Shown here piece by piece: positions 1 to 7,844 of a DNA stretch of 64,000 bases. Each line of letters starts with the position of its first letter. The first letter of the stretch is position 1. Both the position numbers and the translations under genes were made by a program. The notes beneath the pieces are model-generated. The model was not told where the DNA came from and did not search any database. It saw only the letters and a program-made list of their open reading frames with translations. Origin of the DNA: Leptolyngbya sp. PCC 7375 (GTDB lineage Bacteria; Cyanobacteriota; Cyanobacteriia; Phormidesmidales; Phormidesmidaceae); assembly GCF_000316115.1 (NCBI RefSeq), contig NZ_JH993797.1:186001-250000 (forward strand), given 5' to 3'.

Positions 1-213
1 GTTAACCGATAATCGGCGACGGTGGACGTCAAAGACTCCTCAGGCTGCTTAGTATTAGTTTACGAACCCACTCTAAAGAAACGTTAGCAGCCATGTGTAC
101 GCTTCCCAATGACTGATATCTGTTGATTACTTGCTACCCCTCGATGGTAATTGGCAAGTAACCGAAGACACTTGCTAACATAGGTAGGCTATAGGTGAGT
201 CCTGGGTTTCTGT
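1..213. other. Left-edge non-coding stretch
   Basis: I see no reading frame of note here. An 8-bp inverted repeat (TTACTTGC at 127-134, GCAAGTAA at 154-161) could form a hairpin and may be part of the leader or control region of the decayed AraC gene that follows, or the terminator of a gene outside the window. Confidence 0.3.
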
Positions 214-755
214 ATGAGCTTAAAGCAACCAACAGCACAACACTGTGAAAATAATATTCTCTACATTCCCTATGCTCTGAACAGCATGAGAGATGTAAAG
301 CTTCTCCTTCACAATCAAGACGCCGCTATCTTTTATAAAGTCCTTGAGCAAGATCTGATCAATGTAGAGTTCCACACCAGCGCTCCCTGCATTGTTTATA
401 TCGAAACAGGTACGGAAACAATTACCAACTGCTATAACCATGCTTGCCGCGTGCAACAGCACGAAGCTGTCTTCTTACCCAAAGGGCTAAATCTATATTC
501 AGACTACGTCAGTACCGATGGCTCATTAAGGGCCTATTTACTATTTCTAAGTGACGATGTTGTTATCGATTTTCTAGCGACTGGTACTCGTCTTCCTAAA
601 CTATCAAACAGCACAAGCACATTTCTCAAAAACGATGGTCTGTCACGGCTGTCGCCAATGAGGTGGGCTATGACAACATTTCCCACTTTATTACCGCATT
701 TAAGCGGGTTTACCACCAAACACCTCACCAAATAAAAACGGTTGACCCTCACTAA
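214..755 (+). pseudogene. Decayed AraC-family transcriptional regulator
   Basis: The open frame at 214-735 gives 173 residues whose first 130 or so look like the cupin-like sensor domain of an AraC regulator. The frame then runs into nonsense. A different frame from about 615 to the stop at 753-755 encodes the C-terminal part of an AraC DNA-binding domain, with the family signature VANEVGYDNISHFITAFKR followed by VYHQTPHQIK. The first helix-turn-helix of the two-HTH domain is missing between the halves. The gene has therefore lost about 40-50 codons and its frame, and should not bind DNA as an AraC protein does. A working truncated sensor protein is possible but unlikely. Confidence 0.8.
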
Positions 756-876
756 ATGCCCAATTAAAACACCCCATTGACCAGAAATCGTTATTTCTGA
801 CCCGATGTGAGTAGTCGAGCCTTGAGCATTACTCTACAGTGGCTTTCATAATCTCTAATGTCTCAGGAGAGGAACC

Positions 877-1167
877 ATGAGTACGAAAGTGCTAATCGAG
901 TCCACAGTTAAAGCTGGAAGTATGGACATGTTGATGACATTCTTAGAAGCGAACTTACCGAATGTCAGAGGTTTCTCAGGATGTCTGCAAGTGACCGTTT
1001 ATGTTAATTCAGAGACTCAACGGATGATTTTTGCTGAAGAATGGCTCACTATCGAACATCACCAACGATATATCAACGCCATCACCCAAAATGGCGTATT
1101 AAATAAACTGGCCCATTTTCTTGAATCACCACCAAACATTAACTATTTTGATCGAATGGAGATATAG
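877..1167 (+). CDS. Antibiotic biosynthesis monooxygenase (ABM) domain protein
   Basis: This 96-residue protein has the size and pattern of the ABM/YgiN family of small dimeric ferredoxin-like-fold proteins: a first beta strand (KVLIESTVKAG), a helix, the GFSGCLQVTVY strand, and an EEW motif followed by a helix (IEHHQRYI). Members oxidise quinols or other aromatics without cofactor or degrade haem, so the substrate cannot be named. A good ribosome site (AGGAG) lies about 8 bases before the ATG. It follows the broken AraC gene, which may once have controlled it; this is inference. Confidence 0.75.
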   Translation: MSTKVLIESTVKAGSMDMLMTFLEANLPNVRGFSGCLQVTVYVNSETQRMIFAEEWLTIEHHQRYINAITQNGVLNKLAHFLESPPNINYFDRMEI

Positions 1168-1234
1168 GGTATACCCTGATAAAGGCAAGCTTGTTTTACG
1201 CTAAGTGCTTCACTATTTTGAACGGGAGCTACCC

Positions 1235-1588
1235 ATGATGAAACAAACCAAGCACTTAAGACTACTCACAATCGTCCTCGTTTCTTTTGGCCTTGTGTCT
1301 ACGACAGCAGCCCATGCCCAATCGTCAAAAGGCTCAACACTCACTCTTCAAGCTGATGCTCAAGAAGCCAACCCGGAGGCGAATATCATTAACCTGCGTG
1401 GCAATGTGCTCTTTGAATATCCCCGTCATCAGCTTGAAGGAACGGCTGAACAAGGCCAATTTTTTATGACTGAGCAAAAATTGATCCTTGTGGGCAATGC
1501 TCAAGTCACCCAGCAGGGTGAAGTGCTAAGAGATAATCAAATTGTCTGTCTGCTAACAACAGGCCAGTGTAGTTCTTCGGGGGAATAA
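1235..1588 (+). CDS. LptA/OstA-like secreted protein
   Basis: About 117 residues from the ATG at 1235, chosen because GGGAG lies just upstream; a GTG at 1205 would add ten residues. The N-terminus is a signal peptide (KHLRLLTIVLVSFGLVSTTAAHAQ with an AHA-Q cleavage site). The mature part has the short beta-strand repeats of the OstA/LptA N-terminal domain, including NIINLRGNVLFEYPRHQLEG and a following GNAQVTQQGE strand. LptA-type proteins form the periplasmic bridge for lipopolysaccharide transport. The protein is shorter than E. coli LptA (about 185), so it may be a single-domain cyanobacterial relative with an unknown partner. Confidence 0.65.
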   Translation: MMKQTKHLRLLTIVLVSFGLVSTTAAHAQSSKGSTLTLQADAQEANPEANIINLRGNVLFEYPRHQLEGTAEQGQFFMTEQKLILVGNAQVTQQGEVLRDNQIVCLLTTGQCSSSGE

Positions 1589-1590
1589 AG

Positions 1591-2313
1591 CTAGTGACTA
1601 CCATTGCAGTGACCATGGCTCTCCTTTGATGAATTCAGAGTGGCTCGATACTTGGTTACACCAGAGAACGTATGGTTAAAAAATGCGGGATAGAAGGTGG
1701 CAAACCGCTCAAAATACTTTTCGTATAGGGCCTGGGCTGGATCATTACCGCGAATTACCATCACCCCTAGAGAAGAGGCTCCTGCTTCACGGGCACGCTT
1801 GAAGGCTGCCTGCATGAGGCGATGGCCCAGACCTGACCCTCGATACTCAGGTAATACCGCAACAGTTTCGACAATCATGTCGGCCTGGGGCTTAAGAAAA
1901 CTATGATCACCTTCCCAGATTTTGAGATAAGCCTGTCGAAAATCCTCAGTTATGGACGGGGTCCAGCCAAGTTTCTCCGCTATCTGTGGTAGTTTATCGA
2001 TATTTAGCGGACTGTTGGCCGCTGAGATATCAGCGGGTCGAAAAACTGCGCAGGCGGCCACAGGTTGACCATTTCTCTCAATTACTAAGAAATCCTGAAT
2101 CTGGCCCCAATGGGATGCGCCACACTCCAGCATCGATTCTAAAAACTGCAACGGTGATGTACCTGTTGGTTCTAGGATGTCTTCCCAAAAAGACTGTTGA
2201 AAAGGAGCTCGTGTAGCTTCTAAATCAATCTGAGCAAGAAAAGACACATCTTGAGGGCCTGCTGAGCGCACGACCTCATTGTCATCTAGTGGGTCATTTA
2301 GTTGCGTATTCAT
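1591..2313 (-). CDS. GNAT family N-acetyltransferase
   Basis: 240 residues. The acetyl-CoA binding motif A is clear at about residues 155-170 (VLPEYRGSGLGHRLMQAA), preceded by the beta-4 strand MIVETVAV, and motif B follows as ALYEKYFERF. The N-terminal half matches no fold I recognise beyond the usual GNAT lead-in. The substrate is unknown. The gene is divergent from a TetR regulator 70 bp away, with a palindromic operator between them, so it is probably the regulated target of that repressor. Confidence 0.8.
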   Translation of the reverse strand: MNTQLNDPLDDNEVVRSAGPQDVSFLAQIDLEATRAPFQQSFWEDILEPTGTSPLQFLESMLECGASHWGQIQDFLVIERNGQPVAACAVFRPADISAANSPLNIDKLPQIAEKLGWTPSITEDFRQAYLKIWEGDHSFLKPQADMIVETVAVLPEYRGSGLGHRLMQAAFKRAREAGASSLGVMVIRGNDPAQALYEKYFERFATFYPAFFNHTFSGVTKYRATLNSSKESHGHCNGSH

Positions 2314-2331
2314 AGGTCCTCTTTTAACCTA

Positions 2332-2366
2332 CATACGTATGTGATATCTCACATACGATTCGTATG
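2332..2366. promoter_or_regulatory. Palindromic operator between GNAT and tetR genes
   Basis: Three overlapping palindromes fill the gap between divergent genes: CATACGTATG at 2332-2341 (perfect), GTATGTGA/TCACATAC with a 4-bp centre at 2337-2356, and CATACGATTCGTATG at 2352-2366 (perfect arms around one base). The unit CATACG/CGTATG occurs at both ends. This is the usual layout of a TetR-family operator that represses both directions. Binding by the adjacent TetR protein is inferred. Confidence 0.7.
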
Positions 2367-2383
2367 TCAAGTAGGGGGAGCTG

Positions 2384-2971
2384 ATGGCAAACTTGCGATC
2401 GCAAAAAAAAGCAGAGACCTCTGCCCGGCTGTTGGCCGCAGCCCGAAAAAGCTTTTTTGAACTTGGCTATGTTGCAACTTCAATGGATAAGCTCTGCACT
2501 AGCATTGGCGTTACCCGTGGCGCGCTGTACCACAATTTTGGTGGTAAAGATGGTTTGTTTGAGGCCGTGGTGCAGGAGATTAACGATGAAATGGTTGAAC
2601 GTCTCCTGGCTATGGGAGGTGATGATGCGTCACTGGATACTTTTGTGAGGGTCTGTCGCTCGTATCTGACCTTTGCCCTTGATCCGGAGATCCAGCGGAT
2701 TGTTTTCCAGGATGCTCCTGCTGTGTTGGGGCAGAGGCTGCGCGATATCGATGCCCAGGGCAGTATTGTGCCACTGACGGATGCGATCGCTGATCTGATT
2801 ACTAAAAACATTTTCCCCGATATTGATCCGACGGCTCTGGCGGTTCTCCTCAATGGTGCGATGATCGATGCGGCCCTGTGGATTGCCTCTCAACCCGATA
2901 AGGACCACAGTTTAGAGTCCGCTGCCAATGCATTGGAACAACTAATCAGGCAATTGGCCGGTGAGTCGTAA
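2384..2971 (+). CDS. TetR/AcrR family transcriptional regulator
   Basis: 195 residues. The TetR DNA-binding domain is at residues 10-57, with the helix-turn-helix MDKLCTSIGVTRGALYHNF and the following GGKDGLFEAVV helix typical of the family. The C-terminal all-helical domain would bind an unknown ligand. The ATG has a strong ribosome site (GGGGGAG). It is divergent from a GNAT acetyltransferase and shares with it the palindromic operator at 2332-2366, so it likely represses itself and that gene. Confidence 0.88.
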   Translation: MANLRSQKKAETSARLLAAARKSFFELGYVATSMDKLCTSIGVTRGALYHNFGGKDGLFEAVVQEINDEMVERLLAMGGDDASLDTFVRVCRSYLTFALDPEIQRIVFQDAPAVLGQRLRDIDAQGSIVPLTDAIADLITKNIFPDIDPTALAVLLNGAMIDAALWIASQPDKDHSLESAANALEQLIRQLAGES

Positions 2972-3006
2972 CAGAGTAACAGAGTTTGTCAGGAGAATAG
3001 CCTGTT

Positions 3007-3879
3007 TTATGAATCATTCAAGGCAACATTGAGAAAACGTTCTAACACAGGAGATAGGCTTTCTTGTCTCCAAGCAAGTAGGGTTTCAATCTCAAACGTA
3101 TGTTTCAAGGTTCGATATACCACACCCGTGCGCTGTAGTTTTTTTATTGATTCTGGCACCAGGGCAATTCCCATACCGCTGACCACCAGCCCCAACACCG
3201 TTTGTAGCAATCTAGCTTCTTGAATAACTTTGGGGGTAAAACCATGGGTCTCACAAAGACTAAGGACCTGGTGGTAGAAACTTTGGCCCATGGTTGGTGG
3301 CGGTAAAATAAATGTTTCATCCACTAACAAATTGAGATCAAGAATCTGTTGCTCAGCTAACGGATGATAGCCTGGCAAGGCCACAACTAAAGGTTCCTTG
3401 AGCAGTATGTGATAGTTAAACTGTTCTCGCTGTTGTAAGTGCAGAAAACCACAATCAAGTTGGCCATTACTAAGTTGTTCTAGCTGTAGCTGAGAGTCCA
3501 GCTCATAGAGTTTGATATTGACTAAGGGAAACTGTTTTCTAAATGCTTTGAGAAGCTCTGGCAAAGCAGTTTGCATGGCGGCACTGTTAAACCCGATGAC
3601 TAGTTGCCCTACCTCACCGCGACTGGCTTGTTGGGCAATATAGCTGGCACGCTTTACTTGAGCCATAACCCCATTCACCTCTGGCAGAAACGCTTGCCCT
3701 GCATGGGTGAGCTGCAATGGGCGTTTATTGCGGTCAAATAGCCTGACACCCAATTCCTTTTCTAACGCTTGAATCTGTTGACTGAGTGGGGGCTGAGCCA
3801 TATTCAGTTGTTCAGCTGCACGACTGAAGTTCAGGGTCTTTGCCACCGCCAGAAAATATTTTAGATGTCGAAGTTCCAT
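3007..3879 (-). CDS. LysR family transcriptional regulator
   Basis: 290 residues. The N-terminal winged helix-turn-helix is textbook LysR (MELRHLKYFLAVAKTLNFSR, then AAEQLNMAQPPLSQQIQALE and GVRLFDR). The remainder is the two-lobed substrate-binding domain with GQLVIGFNSAAMQTALPELL. The N-terminal pattern is closest to the CatR/BenM group. The gene is divergent from trpB, like trpI and trpBA in pseudomonads, where TrpI activates trpBA with indoleglycerol phosphate. That this protein controls the downstream trpB-trpA pair is inferred from position. Confidence 0.88.
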   Translation of the reverse strand: MELRHLKYFLAVAKTLNFSRAAEQLNMAQPPLSQQIQALEKELGVRLFDRNKRPLQLTHAGQAFLPEVNGVMAQVKRASYIAQQASRGEVGQLVIGFNSAAMQTALPELLKAFRKQFPLVNIKLYELDSQLQLEQLSNGQLDCGFLHLQQREQFNYHILLKEPLVVALPGYHPLAEQQILDLNLLVDETFILPPPTMGQSFYHQVLSLCETHGFTPKVIQEARLLQTVLGLVVSGMGIALVPESIKKLQRTGVVYRTLKHTFEIETLLAWRQESLSPVLERFLNVALNDS

Positions 3880-3887
3880 AGGGCAAT

Positions 3888-3908
3888 ACTATATCTATAA
3901 AATATAGT
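3888..3908. promoter_or_regulatory. Candidate LysR-type operator
   Basis: An inverted repeat with perfect 7-bp arms (ACTATAT and ATATAGT around a 7-bp centre) lies just upstream of the LysR gene and 75 bp before trpB. It is T/A-rich and dyad-symmetric and fits the T-N11-A rule of LysR boxes. Its role is inferred from position. Confidence 0.5.
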
Positions 3909-3982
3909 ATTTCTAGTTAATCAATATTGGACATATTAAAAATCTGCCCATAGGGTGGCTATAGACGCTAGAAAGCAGAAAA

Positions 3983-5230
3983 ATGATAACTGTTGCATCC
4001 CCACTGTTAAGCCGAAAAGGCTATTACGGTGAATTTGGTGGTCGATTTATTCCTGAGATTTTATACGAAACGTTTGAGTCGCTAACGGCGGCCTACCATG
4101 ATGTCCGACAGGACCCTGAGTTCTGGAAAAAGTATGTGGCAATTTTATCTAACTACTCCTGTCGGCCCACACCGCTCACCTATGCTGAGGGACTGACCCA
4201 CTATTTTGGCGGGGCAAAGATCTACATCAAGCGTGAGGATCTAAATCATACGGGGTCCCATAAGCTCAACAATGTGCTGGGGCAAATGTTGTTAGCTCAG
4301 CGCATGGGTAAACACCGCATCATTGCTGAAACTGGAGCCGGGCAGCATGGGGTGGCAACTGCAACCATGGCTGCAAAATTCGGTTTAGAGTGCACCGTTT
4401 ATATGGGAGCTGAGGATGTTGAGCGCCAATATCCAAACGTGTTTTGGATGCGACAGTTAGGGGCTAAGGTTGTTCCAGTCACCAGTGGAACTCAAACCCT
4501 CAAGGATGCCATGAATGAGGCTTTGCGAGATTGGTCTGCGAATATGGCAACCACCCATTACCTGATTGGTACCGCCTGTGGTCCCCATCCGTTTCCGGAA
4601 ATGGTGGCCTGGTTTCAGTCAGTGATTGGCCAGGAGGCGCGATCGCAAATCCTTTCCCAAACCCAACAGCTCCCAAAGGCCATCTATGCCTGCGTTGGTG
4701 GTGGGTCCAATGCCGTCGGTATCTTCAGCGGTTTTCTAGAAGACACCGATGTTGAACTTATCGGTGTCGAAGCAGGAGGACTGGGGATCCACACACCTCA
4801 CCATGCCGCTCGGTTGGCCAGTGCCCAGGCATCCACTGGCATCGCTCAAGGATATAAAACCCAGTTTCTACAAAACTCTGATGGCCAAATGCAAGACACC
4901 CATTCTGTTGCCGCTGGGTTAGATTATGTGGGTGTTTCACCTGTTCTGGCTAATTTAGCTCAAACAGGACGCATTCGCATGACATCGGCCTTGGATGCTG
5001 AGGTGATTGAGGCCTTGAAATTAACCCTACGAAAAGAGGGGTTGATTCCTGCTCTAGAATCGGCCCATGGGTTTGTTCAGGCCTTTAAAGAGGCTCCTAA
5101 TTACACATCTCAAGATGCCATCATCATTAATCAATCAGGTCGAGGGGATAAGGATATTTTTACTATTGCCGAGGCGTTGCAAGATCCTGATTGGCAAAGA
5201 TTTTTACAACGAAGATCAGATAAGTGTTAA
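3983..5230 (+). CDS. trpB: Tryptophan synthase beta chain
   Basis: 415 residues, the normal TrpB length. It converts indole and serine to tryptophan with pyridoxal phosphate. The cofactor lysine is K94 in HTGSHKLNN, and the phosphate loop is GGGSNAVG. The family signatures YYGEFGGRFIPE, ETGAGQHGVATA and GVEAGGLG are all present. Expected catalytic residues are intact, so it should be active. It is followed by trpA, but 586 bp separate the two. It is divergent from a LysR gene. The pair probably supplements a main trp operon elsewhere in the genome, which I cannot see. Confidence 0.95.
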   Translation: MITVASPLLSRKGYYGEFGGRFIPEILYETFESLTAAYHDVRQDPEFWKKYVAILSNYSCRPTPLTYAEGLTHYFGGAKIYIKREDLNHTGSHKLNNVLGQMLLAQRMGKHRIIAETGAGQHGVATATMAAKFGLECTVYMGAEDVERQYPNVFWMRQLGAKVVPVTSGTQTLKDAMNEALRDWSANMATTHYLIGTACGPHPFPEMVAWFQSVIGQEARSQILSQTQQLPKAIYACVGGGSNAVGIFSGFLEDTDVELIGVEAGGLGIHTPHHAARLASAQASTGIAQGYKTQFLQNSDGQMQDTHSVAAGLDYVGVSPVLANLAQTGRIRMTSALDAEVIEALKLTLRKEGLIPALESAHGFVQAFKEAPNYTSQDAIIINQSGRGDKDIFTIAEALQDPDWQRFLQRRSDKC

Positions 5231-5368
5231 AAATTCTGCCTCCTTAGGAAACGTTAAGAAACAATTTTATGATTTGGGTTTTATGCTCTTTTTCTTGCAG
5301 GAGACAAGCCAGGATAAATATAATTGACCTCGCCGTAACTCCCACCATAGTGCGATTAGGAACAACTG

Positions 5369-5585
5369 AGATCTTGCACCTGGCAAGGAAGCATTAACCC
5401 GCCTTGGACTCAAAGTCGCAAGGCTAACTGGCTCAAAACCGCTCAAGCGGTTAACGAATCCCTAAAAGCTCTATATTTAGAGCTGCCCAGCCAATCTTGT
5501 CCCTTGAGTGGACAGCCCTCAATTAGCGTTGGGTTCAAAACCCAACGTGGGTTTGAGCTTCACAACCGACCTTAGTGCAAGATCT
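5369..5585. repeat. Hairpin-rich element with 11-bp inverted ends, in the trpB-trpA gap
   Basis: The ends are perfect inverted repeats, AGATCTTGCAC at 5369-5379 and GTGCAAGATCT at 5575-5585. Inside are three tandem hairpins with perfect stems: 5437-5452 (7-bp stem), 5467-5484 (AGCTCTA/TAGAGCT) and 5528-5546 (GTTGGGTT/AACCCAAC). There is no reading frame. This is the look of a non-autonomous miniature element. No clear target duplication is visible, though GAACAAC lies near both ends. A further hairpin (AGGGCGG/CCGCCCT) lies after it near 5611-5628. The related sequence GTGTTGGGTGGACACCCCAA occurs near 17403. Confidence 0.5.
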
Positions 5586-5816
5586 GAGAACAACCTAGTA
5601 TGAGGGTTGTAGGGCGGCATCCCGCCCTGCCCATGGGAAACCTCAATACGCTGTGTAAGATAACTTAACTACTTCCAAAAGAGAACTCGGAGGGACCCCA
5701 AGCAACCGGTTTCTCTCTAAGCCGAGCACCCAGGATAAATTGTTTAAGACTGACCAATAGCAATAAGGACTGCTCAGGACTTTCCTCCTTTCTTTCCCCT
5801 TATCCTTCACATCACC

Positions 5817-6590
5817 ATGCATCTCGAAGAATTTATCCGTCAGCAACGACAACAGAAAGACATCCTACTCATGTCCCATACCGTATTGGGCTATCCCTCC
5901 TGGGAAGATAATCGCAAAGCCGTAGCAGCCCTAGTCCAGGCTGGTGTTGAACTGATCGAACTCCAGTTTCCCTTCTCTGAGCCCATTGCCGATGGGCCGA
6001 TCCTGTTAGCCGCTAATCATGCGGCTATTCAGTCAGGGACGTCGATCCATGACTGCTTTCAGTTTGCAGCAGAGGTTGCCCAGCAATATCCCCAAACTCG
6101 GTTTGTGATTATGACCTATGTCAATATTCTGTTTAAATATGGCATTGATGATTTTGTCAAAACTGCTGCCCAGAGTGGAATTGCTGGATGCATTATTCCT
6201 GATTTACCTCCCGAACAAGCAGAACACTATATTCACGCCTGTCGCGAGCAGGCATTAGCAACAATCTTTCTAGTTACGCCAAAAAATAGCCAGACACGCA
6301 TACACCAGATCGCCCATGACACCAGCGGATTAATTTACTGCGTCGCACGAAAAGGAGTCACCGGTCGACAGACTCAGTTCTCGACAATGATTCACCAATA
6401 TTTACGCCAGGTAAGAGCAACCACTTCGCTACCAATGGCCGTGGGGTTTGGCATACGGTCTGCCGATGACGTGCAAAAATTAACTGGCCAGGCAGATATC
6501 GCTGTTGTTGGCACCCACGCTGTTAAATGTTTAGCTGAACATGGAGCTATAGGACTTCAACAATTTATTCAAGGTCTAAGGAATTGCTAA
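5817..6590 (+). CDS. trpA: Tryptophan synthase alpha chain
   Basis: 257 residues, normal for TrpA, a TIM barrel that splits indole-3-glycerol phosphate to indole for TrpB. The two catalytic acids are in place: E48 in LIELQFPFSEP and D59 in IADGP. The phosphate-binding GFGI motif is present (MAVGFGIRSADDV), as is the GVTG loop. The usual GIPFSDPLADG reads QFPFSEPIADG, a divergent version. Start is the ATG after a weak ribosome site. It lies 586 bp after trpB on the same strand, with the hairpin element between them, so co-transcription is uncertain. Confidence 0.93.
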   Translation: MHLEEFIRQQRQQKDILLMSHTVLGYPSWEDNRKAVAALVQAGVELIELQFPFSEPIADGPILLAANHAAIQSGTSIHDCFQFAAEVAQQYPQTRFVIMTYVNILFKYGIDDFVKTAAQSGIAGCIIPDLPPEQAEHYIHACREQALATIFLVTPKNSQTRIHQIAHDTSGLIYCVARKGVTGRQTQFSTMIHQYLRQVRATTSLPMAVGFGIRSADDVQKLTGQADIAVVGTHAVKCLAEHGAIGLQQFIQGLRNC

Positions 6591-6631
6591 TCTGCAATCC
6601 TGACCAATGTTTTGTTAATGCTAACGATTGA

Positions 6632-6775
6632 TTAATTCAACGGATCGACGTTACGGGCAGCTAGAGTCGTTTGATCCAAAGACTCCGATTCCCAATCATT
6701 AAATTGGTAATCAACAAAGATCAGTCCTGAGAAGAAGGCAAAAAATAGCCACAGCATCATAGCCTTAAACAGCAT
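6632..6775 (-). CDS. Possible 47-residue single-span membrane protein
   Basis: A short frame starts at the ATG complementary to 6773-6775 and ends with TAA at 6632-6634. The product begins MLFKAMMLWLFFAFFSGLIF, a convincing membrane helix, followed by a short acidic tail (VDYQFNDWESESLDQTT). The ribosome site is weak. I know no family for it. The hydrophobic-then-polar layout is typical of small cyanobacterial membrane proteins, but chance cannot be excluded at this length. Confidence 0.4.
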   Translation of the reverse strand: MLFKAMMLWLFFAFFSGLIFVDYQFNDWESESLDQTTLAARNVDPLN

Positions 6776-7211
6776 TCTCAAACAAAGAATACCGCCCCCG
6801 CCTAAACAACATTAACCATCTGGACTTGAACTTTAATCGTTTGCACAAATACAGACCTGAGTCCATCTCTACTTAGTCATAAAGTTCATTACCGCTCATC
6901 ATAATTTTCGTTTTAGATAGACTCAAGTCAATTACAAGTAAATTAATATAGATTTTTATCTATGAACAGAATAGTTGAAACCTGTTCAGTAGCAAGGTTT
7001 TTGGGTGTTGTCAGTCTCTCTGTTATAGCGTAATCTTTGGAAGTCAAAAAATAACTTATCATTCCTTAAATTTGCGTTTAATGCGTAAGGACTGAATTGG
7101 AACTACTCTTTAATGGTTAGAAAATGGGTGTATTAGGTCAAATAGTCGGTTATAAAAAGATTTCATCAGAGATTTAGACTAAGTTATTCAAAACGTTTAG
7201 TCTAAAAAATA
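6776..7211. other. Non-coding region upstream of the psiE-like gene
   Basis: About 430 bp, AT-rich, with no credible reading frame on either strand. It separates the small membrane ORF and the psiE-like gene, which read away from each other, so it should hold promoters for both. I could not pick out a strong promoter with confidence. Confidence 0.4.
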
Positions 7212-7664
7212 ATGTTGAAACGGTTTAAGCGATATATTCGCTGGCGTTCTAGTGACGAGGGATTCTCAACTGGTATCGATCAGTTTGAAACCCTCGTCTC
7301 AAAATTGCTTTCAATCACCATGTTGATTGTGATTATGGTGATTATGGTCGACCTTATACTGTTTTTGGCGACAGCCCTGTTTAATCCTAGCCCTGAAGGA
7401 TTTTTTGTTGACACACTTAAAGATATTTTTGGATTATTTCTCAGTGTATTAATTGCTCTCGAAATCCTTGAAAATATTACAGCTTACCTGAAAAAGCATG
7501 TGGTTCAGGTTGAATTGGTAATCGTCACTTCGCTCATTGCGGTAGCTCGCAAAATTATTATTTTAGACCTGGATAAAGTGTCGGGGATCAGTTTGATCGG
7601 TCTTGCGATCGCAATTCTATCCCTATCCCTAAGCTACTGGATTATTCACACTATCCATCGTTAA
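7212..7664 (+). CDS. PsiE family membrane protein
   Basis: 150 residues with four hydrophobic spans, at roughly 33-55, 69-88, 100-118 and 125-145. The pattern GLFLSVLIALEILENITAYL with conserved E and N, followed by VQVELVIVTSLIAVARKIII, is that of the PsiE (phosphate-starvation-inducible) family. The molecular function is unknown in all bacteria. No Pho box was recognised upstream. The gene stands alone on its strand. Confidence 0.8.
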   Translation: MLKRFKRYIRWRSSDEGFSTGIDQFETLVSKLLSITMLIVIMVIMVDLILFLATALFNPSPEGFFVDTLKDIFGLFLSVLIALEILENITAYLKKHVVQVELVIVTSLIAVARKIIILDLDKVSGISLIGLAIAILSLSLSYWIIHTIHR

Positions 7665-7844
7665 GCTAGAGGCCAATATTATTAGATTTCTCAAGGATTA
7701 GAGTCAGAACTAGCCCCTATGAGCCATATCAGAGAAATTATCCACAAGGCCATTGATCGACGACGGCTACGAATCTTTCGGTTTGGGCAAGGGGTCGATG
7801 CCTATTCAATAAGGGTGTACTCACAAAACTGTTTGCTATGCGCT

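Noticed and set aside
2340..2353. TGTGA...TCACA as a Crp/SyCRP1 site
   Set aside because: The arms are separated by 4 bp, not the 6 of a Crp site, and they form part of a longer palindrome better explained by the TetR protein.
5643..5852. Minus-strand frame of 69 codons before trpA
   Set aside because: It overlaps the trpA start, has unlikely composition and no ribosome site.
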